Source of the DNA: Acidimicrobiia bacterium
Lineage (GTDB): Bacteria > Actinomycetota > Acidimicrobiia > Spongiisociales > UBA5794
NCBI GenBank assembly: GCA_029934555.1
Contig: JAOZMA010000087.1
Location: forward strand, 1 to 5,459
Reading direction: 5' to 3'
DNA: 5,459 nucleotides
The translations under genes were made by a program, and so were the position numbers. This document shows positions 5,108 to 5,459 of the stretch, in pieces (position 1 is the first letter of the stretch; each line of letters begins with the position of its first letter). A model generated the notes under the pieces. It was not told the origin of the DNA. It searched no databases and worked only from the letters and a program-made list of their open reading frames with translations.

Positions 5108-5459
5108 ATGAGCGTGCAGTACCGACTCGCCACGCACGGCGACTATGACCACGGGGCCATCGTGCGCATCGGTCGTGCGATTCAGCCTGATGACCCTTCG
5201 CATCTCGAGATTCTCAAGGTCTCGTTCTCCGACTTCGAAGCGCGGAGCTTGGGGCGGCAACTGCTTGCGACGGCTTCCTCGTCGCTATGGTTGGAGAGGA
5301 CCTGATCGGACTCACCGAGCCGCAACCCGTCGACGACGATCCCACAGCGATCGATCAGGACATGACCGGCGTTCGTGCCGACCACCGAGGTAGCGGCATT
5401 GCGATGGCGCTCAAGGTGGCGTCGGCAACCTGGGCCAAGAACCAGGGATTCGCATCGAT
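5108..5459 (+). CDS. GNAT family N-acetyltransferase, frameshifted and 3'-truncated by window end
   Basis: The N-terminal half starts at ATG 5108 with GGAGGG at 5099-5104. It reads MSVQYRLATHGDYDHGAIVR..., the usual first strand and helix of a GNAT fold, but this frame stops at 5303-5305 after 65 residues. The C-terminal half lies in another frame, from about 5269 to the window end: CDGFLVAMVGEDLIGL (strands 2-3), then DMTGVRADHRGSGIAMALK containing the acetyl-CoA pyrophosphate loop RGSGIA (5386-5403, consensus Q/R-x-x-G-x-G/A) and ATWAKNQGF. Joining the frames near 5255-5272 gives a continuous GNAT domain, which needs a net -1 shift (one base missing). GNAT enzymes transfer acetyl from acetyl-CoA to an amine; the acceptor here is unknown. 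The gene follows a structured leader that may control it. It is either a sequencing error in an intact gene or a young pseudogene; the preserved motif favours an error or very recent damage. Confidence 0.75.

Noticed and set aside
4760..5260. N-terminal extension of the hydrolase by 167 residues
   Set aside because: The strong GGAGGA site and the fold boundary place the start at 4759; the extension crosses the divergent promoter and leader and resembles no domain.

Overview
The window is GC-rich and looks bacterial. Tight gene overlaps, GGAGG-type ribosome binding sites and GC-rich codon ends suggest a high-GC actinobacterial-type genome (possibly Acidimicrobiia or a relative), but nothing here fixes the taxon.

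Positions 1-3878 (+ strand) hold a compact run of four genes that reads as one operon. They are the 3' end of an aspartate/ornithine carbamoyltransferase-family gene (aspartate type), a complete carbamate kinase, a threonine-synthase-like PLP enzyme, and a second, quite different fold-type II PLP enzyme. The first two junctions overlap (TGATG and ATGA) and the third gap is 14 nt. A carbamoyltransferase next to a carbamate kinase suggests catabolism: phosphorolysis of an N-carbamoyl amino acid to carbamoyl phosphate, then ATP formation. The two PLP enzymes would process the released amino acid. The layout recalls the E. coli ygeW/ygeX/yqeA region, but the substrate here is unknown.

Positions 3879-3976 separate this operon from a convergent gene. 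They hold five tandem ACAGCNA heptads leading into a perfect 12-bp hairpin, with imperfect complementary heptads on the other side: probably a bidirectional terminator grown from a short tandem repeat.

Positions 3977-4759 (- strand) encode a complete 260-aa alpha/beta hydrolase with an intact Ser-Asp-His triad.

Positions 4760-5107 contain no ordinary gene but are rich in structure. A plausible + strand promoter is followed by a leader with a very long Shine-Dalgarno match, a possible 14-codon ORF, several hairpins, GGTCC/GGACC segments that can pair in competing ways, and a potential three-way junction just before the next start codon. This is the best candidate here for an undescribed cis-regulatory RNA. 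The downstream gene (5108 to the window end) is a GNAT-family N-acetyltransferase whose N- and C-terminal halves lie in different frames, so it carries a frameshift (sequencing error or real) and is also cut by the window end.
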